A model generated the notes under the pieces. The model was not told where the DNA came from, did no database searches, and saw only the letters and a program-made list of their open reading frames with translations. This document shows, piece by piece, positions 45,282 through 54,019 of a DNA stretch of 64,000 nt (position 1 is the first letter of the stretch; each line of letters begins with the position of its first letter). The position numbers and the translations under genes were made by a program. Source of the stretch: JAGQPD01 sp020426865 (GTDB taxonomy: Bacteria; Planctomycetota; Planctomycetia; Pirellulales; Pirellulaceae); the NCBI GenBank assembly GCA_041399065.1, contig JAWKTN010000001.1:434001-498000 (forward strand), written 5' to 3'.

Positions 45282-45491
45282 ATGGACAGCGTTCATACCG
45301 GACAGGGTTCATCTGGCAATGTGATCGCCGCACTCTGCAGCTTTTTTGCGCCTGGACTCGGCCAGCTCGTGCAAGGTCGACCAATCACCGCCCTCGTCCA
45401 TTTCGTTCTCGCTTCCGTACTCTGGTTCTTTCTCTTAGGTTGGATCGTCCATCTCTGGTCGATCCTCGATGCCGCCTGGTATCGCCCGTAA
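45282..45491 (+). CDS. Small two-helix membrane protein
   Basis: A 69-residue protein, MDSVHTGQGSSGNVIAALCS with FFAPGLGQLVQGRPITAL and the helix VHFVLASVLWFFLLGWIVHLW, ending SILDAAWYRP. The N-terminal G-N-x-x-A-A-x-x-S-F-F-x-P-G-L-G-Q-L-x-Q-G-R pattern followed by a membrane helix recurs in small planctomycete proteins resembling TM2-type domains. No Shine-Dalgarno is obvious. It stands alone directly before the repeat block. Function unknown. Confidence 0.75.
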   Translation: MDSVHTGQGSSGNVIAALCSFFAPGLGQLVQGRPITALVHFVLASVLWFFLLGWIVHLWSILDAAWYRP

Positions 45492-45581
45492 GCTTGCCCA
45501 CTCGATCAATACGCCTCCCATCCCGCTGGCAGTCAAATCCTCAAATCCCAGCTCAAATCCCAGACGCGCTCAAGCTCACGC

Positions 45582-45716
45582 CAAATCCCAGACGCGCTAC
45601 TGATCTAGGTAAAATAGGGAGCATAGGAAAGGGCAGGCGGCCAGACGGCAGCGCGGCGCAATGCATGCGGCCGAGATAAAGCGGCTCGCGGTAAGTCGAA
45701 CGATCGTCCCGATCGA
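45582..45716 (+). repeat. Partial copy of the 282-bp repeat unit
   Basis: This 135-bp stretch begins CAAATCCCAGACGCGCTACT and ends ATCGTCCCGATCGA, the same sequence as the first 130 bases of the next unit, then breaks into it directly. It lacks the second half. Two further short CAAATCCCAG pieces stand just before it (45542 and 45553). Confidence 0.85.
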
Positions 45717-45998
45717 CAAATCCCAGACGCGCTACTGATCTAGGTAAAATAGGGGGCATAGGAAAGGGCAGGCGGCCAGACGGCAGCGCGGCGCAATGCA
45801 TGCGGCCGAGATAAAGCGGCTCGCGGTAAGTCGAACGATCGTCCCGATTGCGGCTGATTCGTCAAGAATCAGCCCGTTCGCCGCGACCACGTCGAGTCAG
45901 CCGACGAATACCTCGAACCACCAGGTATCCGAGCCGCCCGCCGTTTGCCTACCCAGTCATCCCACATTTCCCAGTCGAGCAGCGCGTCTGGAGATTCG
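45717..45998 (+). mobile_element. MITE-like 282-bp repeat, unit 1
   Basis: The unit begins CAAATCCCAGACGCGCT and ends AGCGCGTCTGGAGATTCG, whose reverse complement CGAATCTCCAGACGCGCT matches the start with few changes. It therefore has imperfect terminal inverted repeats of about 18 bases. Inside are a stem-loop CTGATTC/GAATCAG and palindromic repeat copy 6. No transposase is encoded. The second unit at 46028 is the same length with few differences. Confidence 0.75.
45908..45936 (+). repeat. Dispersed palindromic repeat, copy 6
   Basis: It begins ATACCTCGAACCACCAGGTA and ends TCCGAGCCG and is carried inside MITE-like unit 1. The halves ATACCT and AGGTAT pair perfectly. Confidence 0.85.
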
Positions 45999-46027
45999 CC
46001 AGCTCAAATCCCAGACGCGCTACAGCT

Positions 46028-46309
46028 CAAATCCCAGACGCGCTACCGATCTAGGTAAAATAGGGAGCATAGGAAAGGGCAGACGGCCAGACGGCAGCGC
46101 GGCGCAATGCATGCGGCCGAGATAAAGCGGCTCGCGGTAAGTCGAACGATCGTCCCGATTGCGGCTGATTCGTCAAGAATCAGCCCGTTCGCCGCGACCA
46201 CGTCGAGTCAGCCGACAAATACCTCGAACCACCAGGTATCCGAGCCGCCCGCCGTTTGCCTACCCAGTCATCCCACATTGCCCAGTCGAGCAGCGCGTCT
46301 GGAGATTCG
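46028..46309 (+). mobile_element. MITE-like 282-bp repeat, unit 2
   Basis: Exactly the same length and ends as unit 1, separated by 29 bases of partial repeat. Differences between the two are few, for example ACTGATC/ACCGATC and GGGGGC/GGGAGC. The tail is followed by two further partial copies of the 3' end, CCCAGTCGAGCAGCGCGTCT and GGAGATTCG, to about 46363. Confidence 0.75.
46219..46247 (+). repeat. Dispersed palindromic repeat, copy 7
   Basis: It is identical to copy 6 and sits at the same place in MITE-like unit 2. Confidence 0.85.
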
Positions 46310-46390
46310 GGAGGCCCAGTCGAGCAGCGCGTCTGGAGATTCGGGAGATTCGTCTGGAGATTCGATAATTCTTGCGATCGCGTCCCCGCG

Positions 46391-46756
46391 CTACTTGCAC
46401 CGCTTGGACGATGGCGACTTGAGCTTCCGCCACACCTGCCGCGCCGTGCCTCGGTCTAATCGTACCAGTTGGCGTTGCCGCGTATCCACTACCACGACGC
46501 GGCCAGCTGGGTCTTTGACGTAAACAAATGGCAAACATACGCCGGTCACCTTGTACGGGTGCCCGGCATCGCTCGGCATGAATCGGATTCGCACCAATTC
46601 GTCTGGAGCCAACGTGACGTCCGAACAGCTCCAAAAGAACGATGGGAGTTCGATCAGTTCATGGAGCACCGCCACATAGTCGCCGCACGAGATGTCCTCT
46701 CCGGCAACCCGAGCGGCGACGGTCGTCTTCGGCTCTGTCTGTGTTGCAGTCTTCAT
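46391..46756 (-). CDS. Small protein of unknown function
   Basis: A 121-residue protein with a conserved-looking beta fold: EDISCGDYVAVLHELIELPSFFWSC, LVRIRFMPSDAGHPYKVTGVCLPFVYVKDPAGRVVVVDTRQRQLVRLDR and a basic C-terminal tail. The content suggests an SH3- or OB-like barrel, with no signal peptide or membrane segment. ATG 46756 was chosen; an upstream extension to 46798 is possible. I recall similar short proteins in planctomycetes without known function. It lies directly beyond the repeat block, and its 3' end borders it. Confidence 0.75.
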   Translation of the reverse strand: MKTATQTEPKTTVAARVAGEDISCGDYVAVLHELIELPSFFWSCSDVTLAPDELVRIRFMPSDAGHPYKVTGVCLPFVYVKDPAGRVVVVDTRQRQLVRLDRGTARQVWRKLKSPSSKRCK

Positions 46757-47110
46757 GATGATCGCCTCTTTCCGGCCACGGTTGTAGGCAAGAGCCACTC
46801 AGCTTCGCCAAAGAAAGGACCGAACCACTATCAGCTGGTTCGCTAAAAAAGAGGCTCGTCAGCGGGATAGGTTAGCTCGATCACGACGAATTTGGCCCTG
46901 CAACGATCTACTCGGGGGTCTAAAAAGCAAAGCCTTATGGCAGAACGCTGCCCAACATGAACAGCCAAACCACAACCAGCCACCCGCAAAGCTGCGTGGT
47001 CAAAAAAACATCGTCCTGCCCCTCATCATCCTGCCTTCCTTCTGACGCCAGGGTAAGAAGTCCGGTGCCGTGTGTTCGGCGAGCAAGGGTGGGACTGTTC
47101 ATCGGTGATT
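46757..47110. other. Spacer without a supported feature
   Basis: About 350 bases between two minus-strand genes. I see no tRNA, hairpin or gene-like frame in it. Confidence 0.45.
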
Positions 47111-48379
47111 TTATGACGATGGCAAATCGGCGTCGTCGGTGGAGGGTGCCAGCCAGATCACGAACATACCCAGGCCGTAGATCAATCCCAGGATCGACCC
47201 GGTCATGGGCATCGAGTTGTTAAACTTTGTCAACAAATATCCGGCGAACAAGACGCCAAATGCCGTCGCGAATCGCCCCACGTTGTAGGACAATCCCATG
47301 CCACTGGCTCGCGCCCGAGTTGGAAACAACTCTGGCAAATACAATGGCAGCCACCCAAAGAATAGCGTCGATACAAATCCCTGCACGCAAACGATCGGTA
47401 TGAAGCTAGGCCGCAGCGGCGCGGAATATCGAAACATGATCCACGTCAACGTGACAGAACCGAGGCTGATGAAGAAGTAGCTCACCCGGCGCCCCAACCA
47501 TTTGGCAATCTGCGCTCCCATGAAGCTTCCCAGGATCGCGCCGCACGCCCACCAGAATTGAACGGTCCCCTTATATCCCGGGTGCGTGGCACTTGCCACC
47601 TTGTCGGCCCACGGCAACATCCACTTCGATGCCGCCCAGGCCCCGAGCAACGGAATGGCACCTAACATGACGCCGATCAATGTGACTCGCAACAGGCCAG
47701 GCCCAAACATCTCCGTTAGCGCGAGCGACTTCTTTTTCGATTGATTGCGAGTTGCTTGCCACGTGGGTGATTCCGGCACAATATACCACGACAGCACTGC
47801 CAACACCGCCGGAAACGCGGCGACATAAAAGACCCACCGCCAGGAATCTTCGCTCAAATGCCAAATTGCCGCCGTGCGTCCCAACAACATGATCCCCACA
47901 TTGATTCCTGCTCCCATCAAACCGGAAATCAGTGCCCGCGAAGCATTGGGCCAACATTCCGCGGCTAACGCCACCCCGTTGGGCAACATACCACCGGTAC
48001 CGAGTCCGACGAGAAATCGCAAGATCAACATCTGCTCCTGCGACTGGACGAACGCCCCTAGCCCGGCAAACAGCGAATAGATCAAAATACTGATCGACAT
48101 CGCTCGCCGTCGGCCCCACCGATCGCCAAGGTTTCCCAGGGTGATGCCGCCAACCGCTGCCCCCAGCATCAAGGCCGCGGTATACCATGCAAACCACTTG
48201 CCACCGGCCTCAGCCGAAAACGAATCTCCCATCAGGCTCTTTGTCACCGAAAGCGACGCGACCGGCATCAATCCCAACTCAAAACCATCAAATACCAAGC
48301 CGCAAAAGGCAACGATCAAAACGACAATACGTTGTGAATTGGACAGGGACGCCGGTTGGCTCGATGAAGTTGACTGCAT
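47111..48379 (-). CDS. MFS transporter, metabolite:H+ symporter type
   Basis: The 422-residue inner-membrane carrier has about 12 hydrophobic segments in two halves. The MFS loop motif between helices 2 and 3 reads GNLGDRWGRRRAM and a second copy in the C-terminal half reads AKWLGRRVSYF. The opening VLIVAFCGLVFDGFELGLMPVAS and the pattern LPNGVALAAECWPNASRAL fit the sialate/aromatic-acid:H+ symporter branch. ATG 48379 follows GGCGGA; upstream in-frame codons to 48589 carry no conserved sequence. The substrate is likely an organic acid or sugar. It is divergent from the DJ-1/PfpI gene. Confidence 0.9.
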   Translation of the reverse strand: MQSTSSSQPASLSNSQRIVVLIVAFCGLVFDGFELGLMPVASLSVTKSLMGDSFSAEAGGKWFAWYTAALMLGAAVGGITLGNLGDRWGRRRAMSISILIYSLFAGLGAFVQSQEQMLILRFLVGLGTGGMLPNGVALAAECWPNASRALISGLMGAGINVGIMLLGRTAAIWHLSEDSWRWVFYVAAFPAVLAVLSWYIVPESPTWQATRNQSKKKSLALTEMFGPGLLRVTLIGVMLGAIPLLGAWAASKWMLPWADKVASATHPGYKGTVQFWWACGAILGSFMGAQIAKWLGRRVSYFFISLGSVTLTWIMFRYSAPLRPSFIPIVCVQGFVSTLFFGWLPLYLPELFPTRARASGMGLSYNVGRFATAFGVLFAGYLLTKFNNSMPMTGSILGLIYGLGMFVIWLAPSTDDADLPSS

Positions 48380-48616
48380 GCTTCCGCCAGAAAGGTACAA
48401 GAAATATCGAATGTCAGCACGTCTGGTGATTAATCCCAACGGACGCATTCCGGAACAGCCGCCGCAACCGTTCGGTCGTCCTTGCAGGTGCGGACTGACT
48501 TGCATAATATAACCGCTAAACGCACGTCGCCCCAGCGGGGTCAGCGAGACGCCCCGCGATGAAGCGATCCGCGATGAACTGATCCTCAAGCACGCGAATC
48601 ACGGGACAACATTTCC

Positions 48617-49186
48617 ATGGCACACAAAATTTTCTTCCCCATCGGCGACGGAACCGAGATCATGGACACGATGTACGCCATCTTCCGCCTCAAGGAAGAA
48701 GGGTTTCAGGTTGACATCTGCGGGCCGGAGGCTCGACTTTACAACGGTGTGATGCACGAAATCCCGCCCAACCCCAATGTTCCATGGGATATTACTCGCG
48801 AGCAAGCGGGCTATCACATCAAGGCGTCCATGGCTTTTCGCGACGTCAACCCCGAAGAGTACTTTGCCGCGTTTTTCTCCGGCGGTCGTGCACCCGAATA
48901 CATCCGCTACGACGAGCATCTGCTAGCTGCGACTCGACACTTCTTCGACACCAACAAACCGATCGGGATGCTCTGCCACGGCGTCGAAATCCCCGCCGCC
49001 GCTGGTTGCTTGAAAGGTCGCACTGCCACGACCGTCCCCAAATGCGCGCTCGATATCACGATGGTTGGTGGAACCTATGTGAATCAAGATGTCGTAGTCG
49101 ACGGCAATCTCGTCAGCGCCATTGGTTGGCAGCAGAACGCCGAATTGATGCGAGAATTCTGCAGACTGCTGCGCAGCCGGATGTAA
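48617..49186 (+). CDS. DJ-1/PfpI family protein
   Basis: A 189-residue single-domain protein of the class I glutamine-amidotransferase-like fold. The nucleophile elbow is GMLCHGVEIPAAAG with Cys in the CHG motif, and Glu in the early block is compatible with the family (GDGTEIMDTMYAIF). Members act as glyoxalase, protease/chaperone or amidase; this one cannot be assigned among them. It is divergent from the MFS gene, sharing a 237-base promoter region, and converges with the large dehydrogenase gene. Confidence 0.9.
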   Translation: MAHKIFFPIGDGTEIMDTMYAIFRLKEEGFQVDICGPEARLYNGVMHEIPPNPNVPWDITREQAGYHIKASMAFRDVNPEEYFAAFFSGGRAPEYIRYDEHLLAATRHFFDTNKPIGMLCHGVEIPAAAGCLKGRTATTVPKCALDITMVGGTYVNQDVVVDGNLVSAIGWQQNAELMREFCRLLRSRM

Positions 49187-49253
49187 ACGCCGCGAAAGCA
49201 AATGCCGCATACGCAAAATGCCGCCCACGACGTCGCCCGCAATAATCGTGATG

Positions 49254-51974
49254 TTACGGGTTCTTCGGAGCCGCCGGTTGAGATGGTTCCTCCTCTTGAG
49301 TTACATAGGCGAGCAGGTCGAGGATTTCCGGCAATTCCCAAGTATTGAGCAATCCGGCGGGCATCGCCGATTCGCTCGACATCCTCCGCTCCTCAATCTC
49401 TGATTTAGCAATCCGCAGAGCGGCCGAGAAGGAACTCGGCGGCTGTAACCGTATCGCGTCACTATCCTCGGACACGACTCGCCCGCGGAGCACGTTGCCA
49501 TCATGGGTATGCACCACTGTCATGGCGAATTCAGGCACGATCACCCTCGATGGCAATAGGATCGACTCAATGATCTTGTCGCGATCCTGCCGCTTGACGA
49601 TCCCCGTTAACTCGGAACCGACGCCGCCTCCGTGTTCAAATACCCGATGACACTGCGAACATCCAGCTTTGTCAAACACCACCCGACCACGATCCGCCGA
49701 TATTTGTTTTCGATCGGCAGCGTGGTCTGCTATTCGCAGTTCTTCCACCGTCCAGGCCCGAACAAATTCGCGTGTCGGCTTCAATTCCGCGATCCAGTCG
49801 TGAATCACCTTGGTGCCGATGGAATCGATAACATTGCTCACTAGCGGCGGCATCTGACCACGTCCGCGCCGTGAGATGCGGTGGTACAGTATCGAGCGTT
49901 CCGGCGCCCCCGGTGCGACGACCCTCGCATCCGTGATCCCCAAGGTATCATGCTGTGGATGCGCGTCGACAACTTTCATCGATTCAGACGATTGCGTAAC
50001 TTCCAGTTCCATCCGTGCGTTGCCGCCACCGGCGGAAACGTGACAAACCGAGCAATTCGCGTGCAGATAGGAACGGGCACGGGCATCCAATGGTTCCGAA
50101 GCGTCGTACGGATTGGCCAAACGCGGCAATTCATCGAGCGGCTTGTCGAATTGTATGTCCAACGCCCCAATTCGGCGAAGCATCTCAATTTGATTTTCCT
50201 GTTTCCCCTGAAAATCACACAACCGATTCATCTGTGGCTGCGACAATCCTAACACATATTCTACGGCACGTGCGTGACACGACATACATTCGGCTCGACT
50301 CGGAACTCGCCACACCCGCTGCTGCGCAGTGTTCGCGGCGTCCTCGTTATCGTAAACCGAAAGTGTTACATCCGCTCCTCCTGCGTCCACTAAACTCGCA
50401 TCCGACTGCTCGTCGTTCCATAAATACGAATAGCCATTCCACTCGTTTCGATACCGATGCAACATACGGGTCTCAATCCTGCGCTGCTGACCGTCTTGCG
50501 CCGGCAGCGAGATTGTCTGCAGCAGCACCGTACCTTCGGGACACTTCCAGCCACGCGCCGCTCCACCTGATATCGCTCCATCGGGCGGAAGGACGAGAAA
50601 CCGTTCGGCCGACGCGCCGTCCATCCATCCGGGTGCGTTCACCTCGAACGGAATCACACCGTCGACCATACGATGATCGGGCACCGTGCGGAATAGACCG
50701 GTATCGCTGAGCTGCTGGGGGAAACTCGGAAGAACCCCTGCGATCGTGTTCGTCACGAGTCGTTGGAGCCCATTCGTATTGTCGACAATCACGATGTCGC
50801 CAGAACTCGTCACGGCGAAACCTACGATGGCCGAGTCGGTATCGGCCAGTTCACGATGCCAGGTGAGACGTGTTCCATCGTGACGAGCGCCCCAGATCTT
50901 ACCGGTCGAGTAATCTCCGTAGATGTACGCCCCTTCCAATTCGGGAAACTTGTCGCCATAGTACACCTCACCACCCGTCAATGAACGCGCTTCGCGATGA
51001 TGGTGTTCAATGGTCGGCGGCACAAACGGCGCCGGCCCGAGTTGCCGATGCGCATAAAACGGATGGTTTCCTTCGTAGACACTCCAGCCGTAGTTCTCGC
51101 CGCGGCCGATCAAGTGTACGGTTTCCCATAGATCCTGGCCGTTGTTACCCACCCACAAGTGCCCCGTTTTACGATCGACGCACATTCGCCACGGGTTTCG
51201 CAGGCCGATCGCCCATAGTTCTGGTCGAGCGCCAGGTACATTGCAAAATGGGTTGTCGCGCGGAATCGAATACGCTCGGTCGGGATCCGGCCGATCGACA
51301 TCGATGCGAATCACACTCCCAAGTAAATTGGTTACGTCTTGCGCGGAGAGCCACCCGTCGGAATCACTCGTACCATCCCCCGTCGTCACGTACATCATCC
51401 CGTCATGACCGAAGGCAATCGCAGCACCGTCGTGTCCCATCGACCGCCACTGAATGATCGGCAATTCCGATTTCGCATCGACCTGTCCGTCGGCGGTCAT
51501 GTGGAATCGCAAAATCTGATCTGTGCGTTCTTGTGAGTCCGTGGGACCGTTGGTACCCAAGTAGATCAGCCCATTACGGCGGAATTGTGGATGAAATGCC
51601 AAACTATAGATGATTCGCCTGGGCAATTCGAGCAGCGTTTCAACGCTGGTATCGCCGGAATCCTCGCGAATCCGGACGATCTTTGACGGCGTCGAACCGC
51701 TGTTCTGCAGAACAACCAACAGCCTGTCGCGACCTGGTTCGGCAGCAGCGAAAATGCAGTTTGGCAAGTCAAGTTCGGCCCGCCACCGTTCACTTCGATA
51801 CGGCAATGGAGGGTCCGGTGTTCCTTCCACGCGATTTGTCGTACAACGTTCAAAGCGATCCGCATCGAACGCGAGAGAATTCGCCTCGGCGCCAAAACAA
51901 CAACAGTTGTTGGCACTGCACCACCACAACGGCACGATCACCAACATTAACGTCGATCGTAGCACGGAACTCAT
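49254..51974 (-). CDS. Sugar-dehydrogenase-like multiheme cytochrome protein
   Basis: A 906-residue exported oxidoreductase. Residues about 50-400 form a PQQ/glucose-sorbosone dehydrogenase-like propeller (LAFHPQFRRNGLIYLGTNG, YVTTGDGTSDSDGW, WAIGLRNPWRMCVDR, GRGENYGWSVYEGNHPF). Three c-type heme sites follow: CMSCH, CSVCH and CSQCH; the last starts a C-terminal domain of the PVC heme type (GGGVGSELTGIVKRQ). The signal is LRSTLMLVIVPLWWCSA. It should oxidise a sugar-like substrate and pass electrons to the hemes. It resembles the product at 7282-9807 in design but has no HEAT block. Starting Met at 51974 is tentative; 52001 is the alternative. Confidence 0.88.
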   Translation of the reverse strand: MSSVLRSTLMLVIVPLWWCSANNCCCFGAEANSLAFDADRFERCTTNRVEGTPDPPLPYRSERWRAELDLPNCIFAAAEPGRDRLLVVLQNSGSTPSKIVRIREDSGDTSVETLLELPRRIIYSLAFHPQFRRNGLIYLGTNGPTDSQERTDQILRFHMTADGQVDAKSELPIIQWRSMGHDGAAIAFGHDGMMYVTTGDGTSDSDGWLSAQDVTNLLGSVIRIDVDRPDPDRAYSIPRDNPFCNVPGARPELWAIGLRNPWRMCVDRKTGHLWVGNNGQDLWETVHLIGRGENYGWSVYEGNHPFYAHRQLGPAPFVPPTIEHHHREARSLTGGEVYYGDKFPELEGAYIYGDYSTGKIWGARHDGTRLTWHRELADTDSAIVGFAVTSSGDIVIVDNTNGLQRLVTNTIAGVLPSFPQQLSDTGLFRTVPDHRMVDGVIPFEVNAPGWMDGASAERFLVLPPDGAISGGAARGWKCPEGTVLLQTISLPAQDGQQRRIETRMLHRYRNEWNGYSYLWNDEQSDASLVDAGGADVTLSVYDNEDAANTAQQRVWRVPSRAECMSCHARAVEYVLGLSQPQMNRLCDFQGKQENQIEMLRRIGALDIQFDKPLDELPRLANPYDASEPLDARARSYLHANCSVCHVSAGGGNARMELEVTQSSESMKVVDAHPQHDTLGITDARVVAPGAPERSILYHRISRRGRGQMPPLVSNVIDSIGTKVIHDWIAELKPTREFVRAWTVEELRIADHAADRKQISADRGRVVFDKAGCSQCHRVFEHGGGVGSELTGIVKRQDRDKIIESILLPSRVIVPEFAMTVVHTHDGNVLRGRVVSEDSDAIRLQPPSSFSAALRIAKSEIEERRMSSESAMPAGLLNTWELPEILDLLAYVTQEEEPSQPAAPKNP

Positions 51975-52413
51975 ATTCAGCAGCTCAACGCCCAAATGCA
52001 AACTTCTATAGCTTCGCGATCTGCCTGGAAATCGTTACTTGCCACGAAACGGCAACTACGAATTGCGTCCAATACACACCCGTCTGACGGTCCCCGACGC
52101 TACACGCCGGGCGATCGGTCTGACGGACGACAATATAGCCGGAAAATCTCGTCAAGCCAATCAACTCGCCGTATTGCCAGGAATCCTCGCAACGATGTGG
52201 CCGCGTCCCTCGTCCACGGCGAATTTCACTATTGATCGGCGAGCCTGCTCGGCGTCACACTGATGCGCGGATGAATGCAATGGATCGGGTCGACTGCGAC
52301 GCATTGTCGGATGACGGCTGGGACAGCCGTGGGACCTTGCAATACCTCGAACCTCGAGGCATCAGGCGCAATTGGGTTGATTGCTTGGCTTGCCATTGTG
52401 AACACGGGCATGG
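51975..52413. other. Spacer with palindromic repeat
   Basis: About 440 bases between two minus-strand genes. It carries copy 8 of the dispersed repeat at 52342-52368; I see nothing else of note. Confidence 0.5.
52342..52368 (+). repeat. Dispersed palindromic repeat, copy 8
   Basis: It begins ATACCTCGAACCTCGAGGCA and ends TCAGGCG. It matches copy 3 except for a T-to-C change that disturbs one pair. Confidence 0.82.
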
Positions 52414-53025
52414 CTAATGCATCTCTGCCGGACCGGCAGCTAATGGTGCAGCAAACTGCGCCACTTGTTTGAGAAATCGCACATATCCATTTCGTACCGC
52501 CGTCGACTCGACATTTCGCTGAACAACTTCGATCACGCCAACAACCCGGCCCCCCAATACCAGCGGTACGCCAAGCAAAAGATAGGCACCTGACGACCAT
52601 TTGACATCGCACATCATGGGCTGCCCGAGTCCGACAACCTGACGGGCGAATTCTGCGGTATCGCAAGTTCCCGCAAAGCAATCTAATGCGAGCCGTTGCT
52701 TCCAAAAGTTTAGCGACCGTGGTCGAACCGTCCATAGGATGGCTCCATGGGCGGCAAGCAGCGAGTGCAGGCCAGCTACCATGAATCGCCGTGTGTACGT
52801 CAAGGAATCACGAGTTATGACCAACATCTCCAACTCGTCGAGAAACTTTCCAATCACTTGGTTTACGCGGCGCACTCGCGTTGCTGCCACGTCATTCCAC
52901 ATGTGTAGTCCACAATTTGGACACACCGTGTCTCCCGGTGGACGCGACAGATCCACCAGCGAGACGGCATGACAGACGGAACATTCAACCGGGTCGCCTT
53001 CGGGAGTACGAGATGACGGAGACAT
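52414..53025 (-). CDS. Zinc-ribbon and GAF-like domain protein
   Basis: The 203-residue protein starts with a zinc ribbon (CSVCHAVSLVDL...CPNCGLHMW, four Cys). Residues about 60-195 fit a GAF-like fold: LTYTRRFMVAGLHSLLAAHGAILW, SGAYLLLGVPLVLGGRVVGVIEVVQ and a closing helix YVRFLKQVAQFAAPLA. GAF domains bind small molecules or chromophores and often regulate. There is no output domain, so it may act as a sensor partner. ATG 53025 is preferred over 53049. It is a single gene, divergent from the short frame at 53131. Confidence 0.75.
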   Translation of the reverse strand: MSPSSRTPEGDPVECSVCHAVSLVDLSRPPGDTVCPNCGLHMWNDVAATRVRRVNQVIGKFLDELEMLVITRDSLTYTRRFMVAGLHSLLAAHGAILWTVRPRSLNFWKQRLALDCFAGTCDTAEFARQVVGLGQPMMCDVKWSSGAYLLLGVPLVLGGRVVGVIEVVQRNVESTAVRNGYVRFLKQVAQFAAPLAAGPAEMH

Positions 53026-53130
53026 GCTGACAATTCCATATGTGCGCAAGGGAAATGATTACGGTGGTCACCGCCGCCCCCCGCTGCCATTATAGCACCG
53101 ATTAGATAGAATTAACGCTAGCCTCTGGCT

Positions 53131-53349
53131 ATGAAACCACAAGGATCTGGAGATGCCGCGGTGCCCCGAGTGAGCTTTACTATCGACAAAGGGTCTCTCA
53201 TCATCTGTTTCCTTCGCCAAGGTGGCGATGGTCCCATCGCGGGTTTTATGTCGATCCCGCTCTGGGTCCTGATGGTGACCGTAGTTGCCGCTGGCGCTAT
53301 CGCCATCGTCGTGACGTTCCGGCTGTGCAACTCAAAAAAAGTAAGATAG
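53131..53349 (+). CDS. Possible small membrane protein
   Basis: A 72-residue frame with one strong hydrophobic helix (IPLWVLMVTVVAAGAIAIVVTF) and a basic cytoplasmic end. There is no convincing ribosome site, although GTG 53161 (VPRVSFTIDKGSL) is an alternative. The first half reads as a strand-rich segment. It could be a real small anchor protein; the evidence is only composition and the helix. Confidence 0.45.
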   Translation: MKPQGSGDAAVPRVSFTIDKGSLIICFLRQGGDGPIAGFMSIPLWVLMVTVVAAGAIAIVVTFRLCNSKKVR

Positions 53350-53358
53350 AGGGCCTTG

Positions 53359-53874
53359 TTAATCCTTCAGCACGGCGAACATCAAGGCATCGTGGCGTCC
53401 TCCATGGAGCACGATCCGCTGGCGAAGGACTCCTTCACGAACGGCCCCTGCCTTTTCGGCGACTCGTTGACTCGCGATGTTTTCCACTGACATAATGATT
53501 TCGATGCGATGCATTCCTTTTTCGGCGAAGGCCCACTGACACAACTTCCTTGTGGCTATGGTCGCGATTCCCTGGCCGATCATCGAAGACCGCACCCAGT
53601 AGCCGAGTTCGCCGACGCCGTTAAGCAAATCAATGCGATGGATGCCACAGGTGCCGAGCAACTGTCCGCATGGTTCTACTACAAGGAACGACCAACTCTC
53701 GTTGCGTTCCCAGGCACCGGGGCGTCCTTCAACCCACGTCACTGCATCCTGACGCGAGTAGTTCTCATGACACCACATCATCCACGGCGACAGCTCTGCC
53801 TTGGATTCCGTCACAGCTTCGCAAATTAAATCGACGTCGCTCGACTTGTACTGCCGAAGTTGTATGTCATTCAT
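53359..53874 (-). CDS. GNAT-family N-acetyltransferase, RimJ/RimL type
   Basis: A 171-residue enzyme that moves an acetyl group from acetyl-CoA to an amine, such as a protein N-terminus. It has the RimJ/RimL layout: IQLRQYKSSDVDLICEAVTE, SFLVVEPCGQLLGTCGIHRID, then motif A with the CoA loop ELGYWVRSSMIGQGIATIATR and the late block IEIIMSVENIASQRVAEKAGAVREGVLR. ATG 53874 was chosen; an ATG at 53895 adds 7 residues. It converges with the small membrane frame and stands alone. The acceptor is unknown. Confidence 0.92.
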   Translation of the reverse strand: MNDIQLRQYKSSDVDLICEAVTESKAELSPWMMWCHENYSRQDAVTWVEGRPGAWERNESWSFLVVEPCGQLLGTCGIHRIDLLNGVGELGYWVRSSMIGQGIATIATRKLCQWAFAEKGMHRIEIIMSVENIASQRVAEKAGAVREGVLRQRIVLHGGRHDALMFAVLKD

Positions 53875-53966
53875 GTTTTCGTCACTCACGTTCAAGTGTA
53901 CTCGTCAGGGTCCAGCGGAATCCTGCGTCGAAACAATTGTAGAATGGCAGCACGGACGGGGAAACT

Positions 53967-54001
53967 GTAACCGTTCAAGGCCGAAGGCCGTGAACGGTTA
54001 C
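53967..54001. repeat. Strong hairpin, 11-bp stem with inner stem
   Basis: GTAACCGTTCA at 53967-53977 and TGAACGGTTAC at 53991-54001 are perfect complements. The inner part AGGCCGAAGGCCG forms a further 4-bp stem with a GAA loop. It lies between the acetyltransferase gene and a beta-helix remnant and resembles the GC hairpins seen at 20.6 kb. It may be a terminator for both sides or a REP-type repeat. Confidence 0.8.
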
Positions 54002-54019
54002 CATTATCCGATGCACGTG

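Noticed and set aside
45796..46523. Two plus-strand frames of 109 and 138 codons starting MHAAEIKRLAVSRT
   Set aside because: Both are internal to the 282-bp repeat units and start with the same sequence because the DNA is repeated; they are reading frames of a repeat rather than genes.
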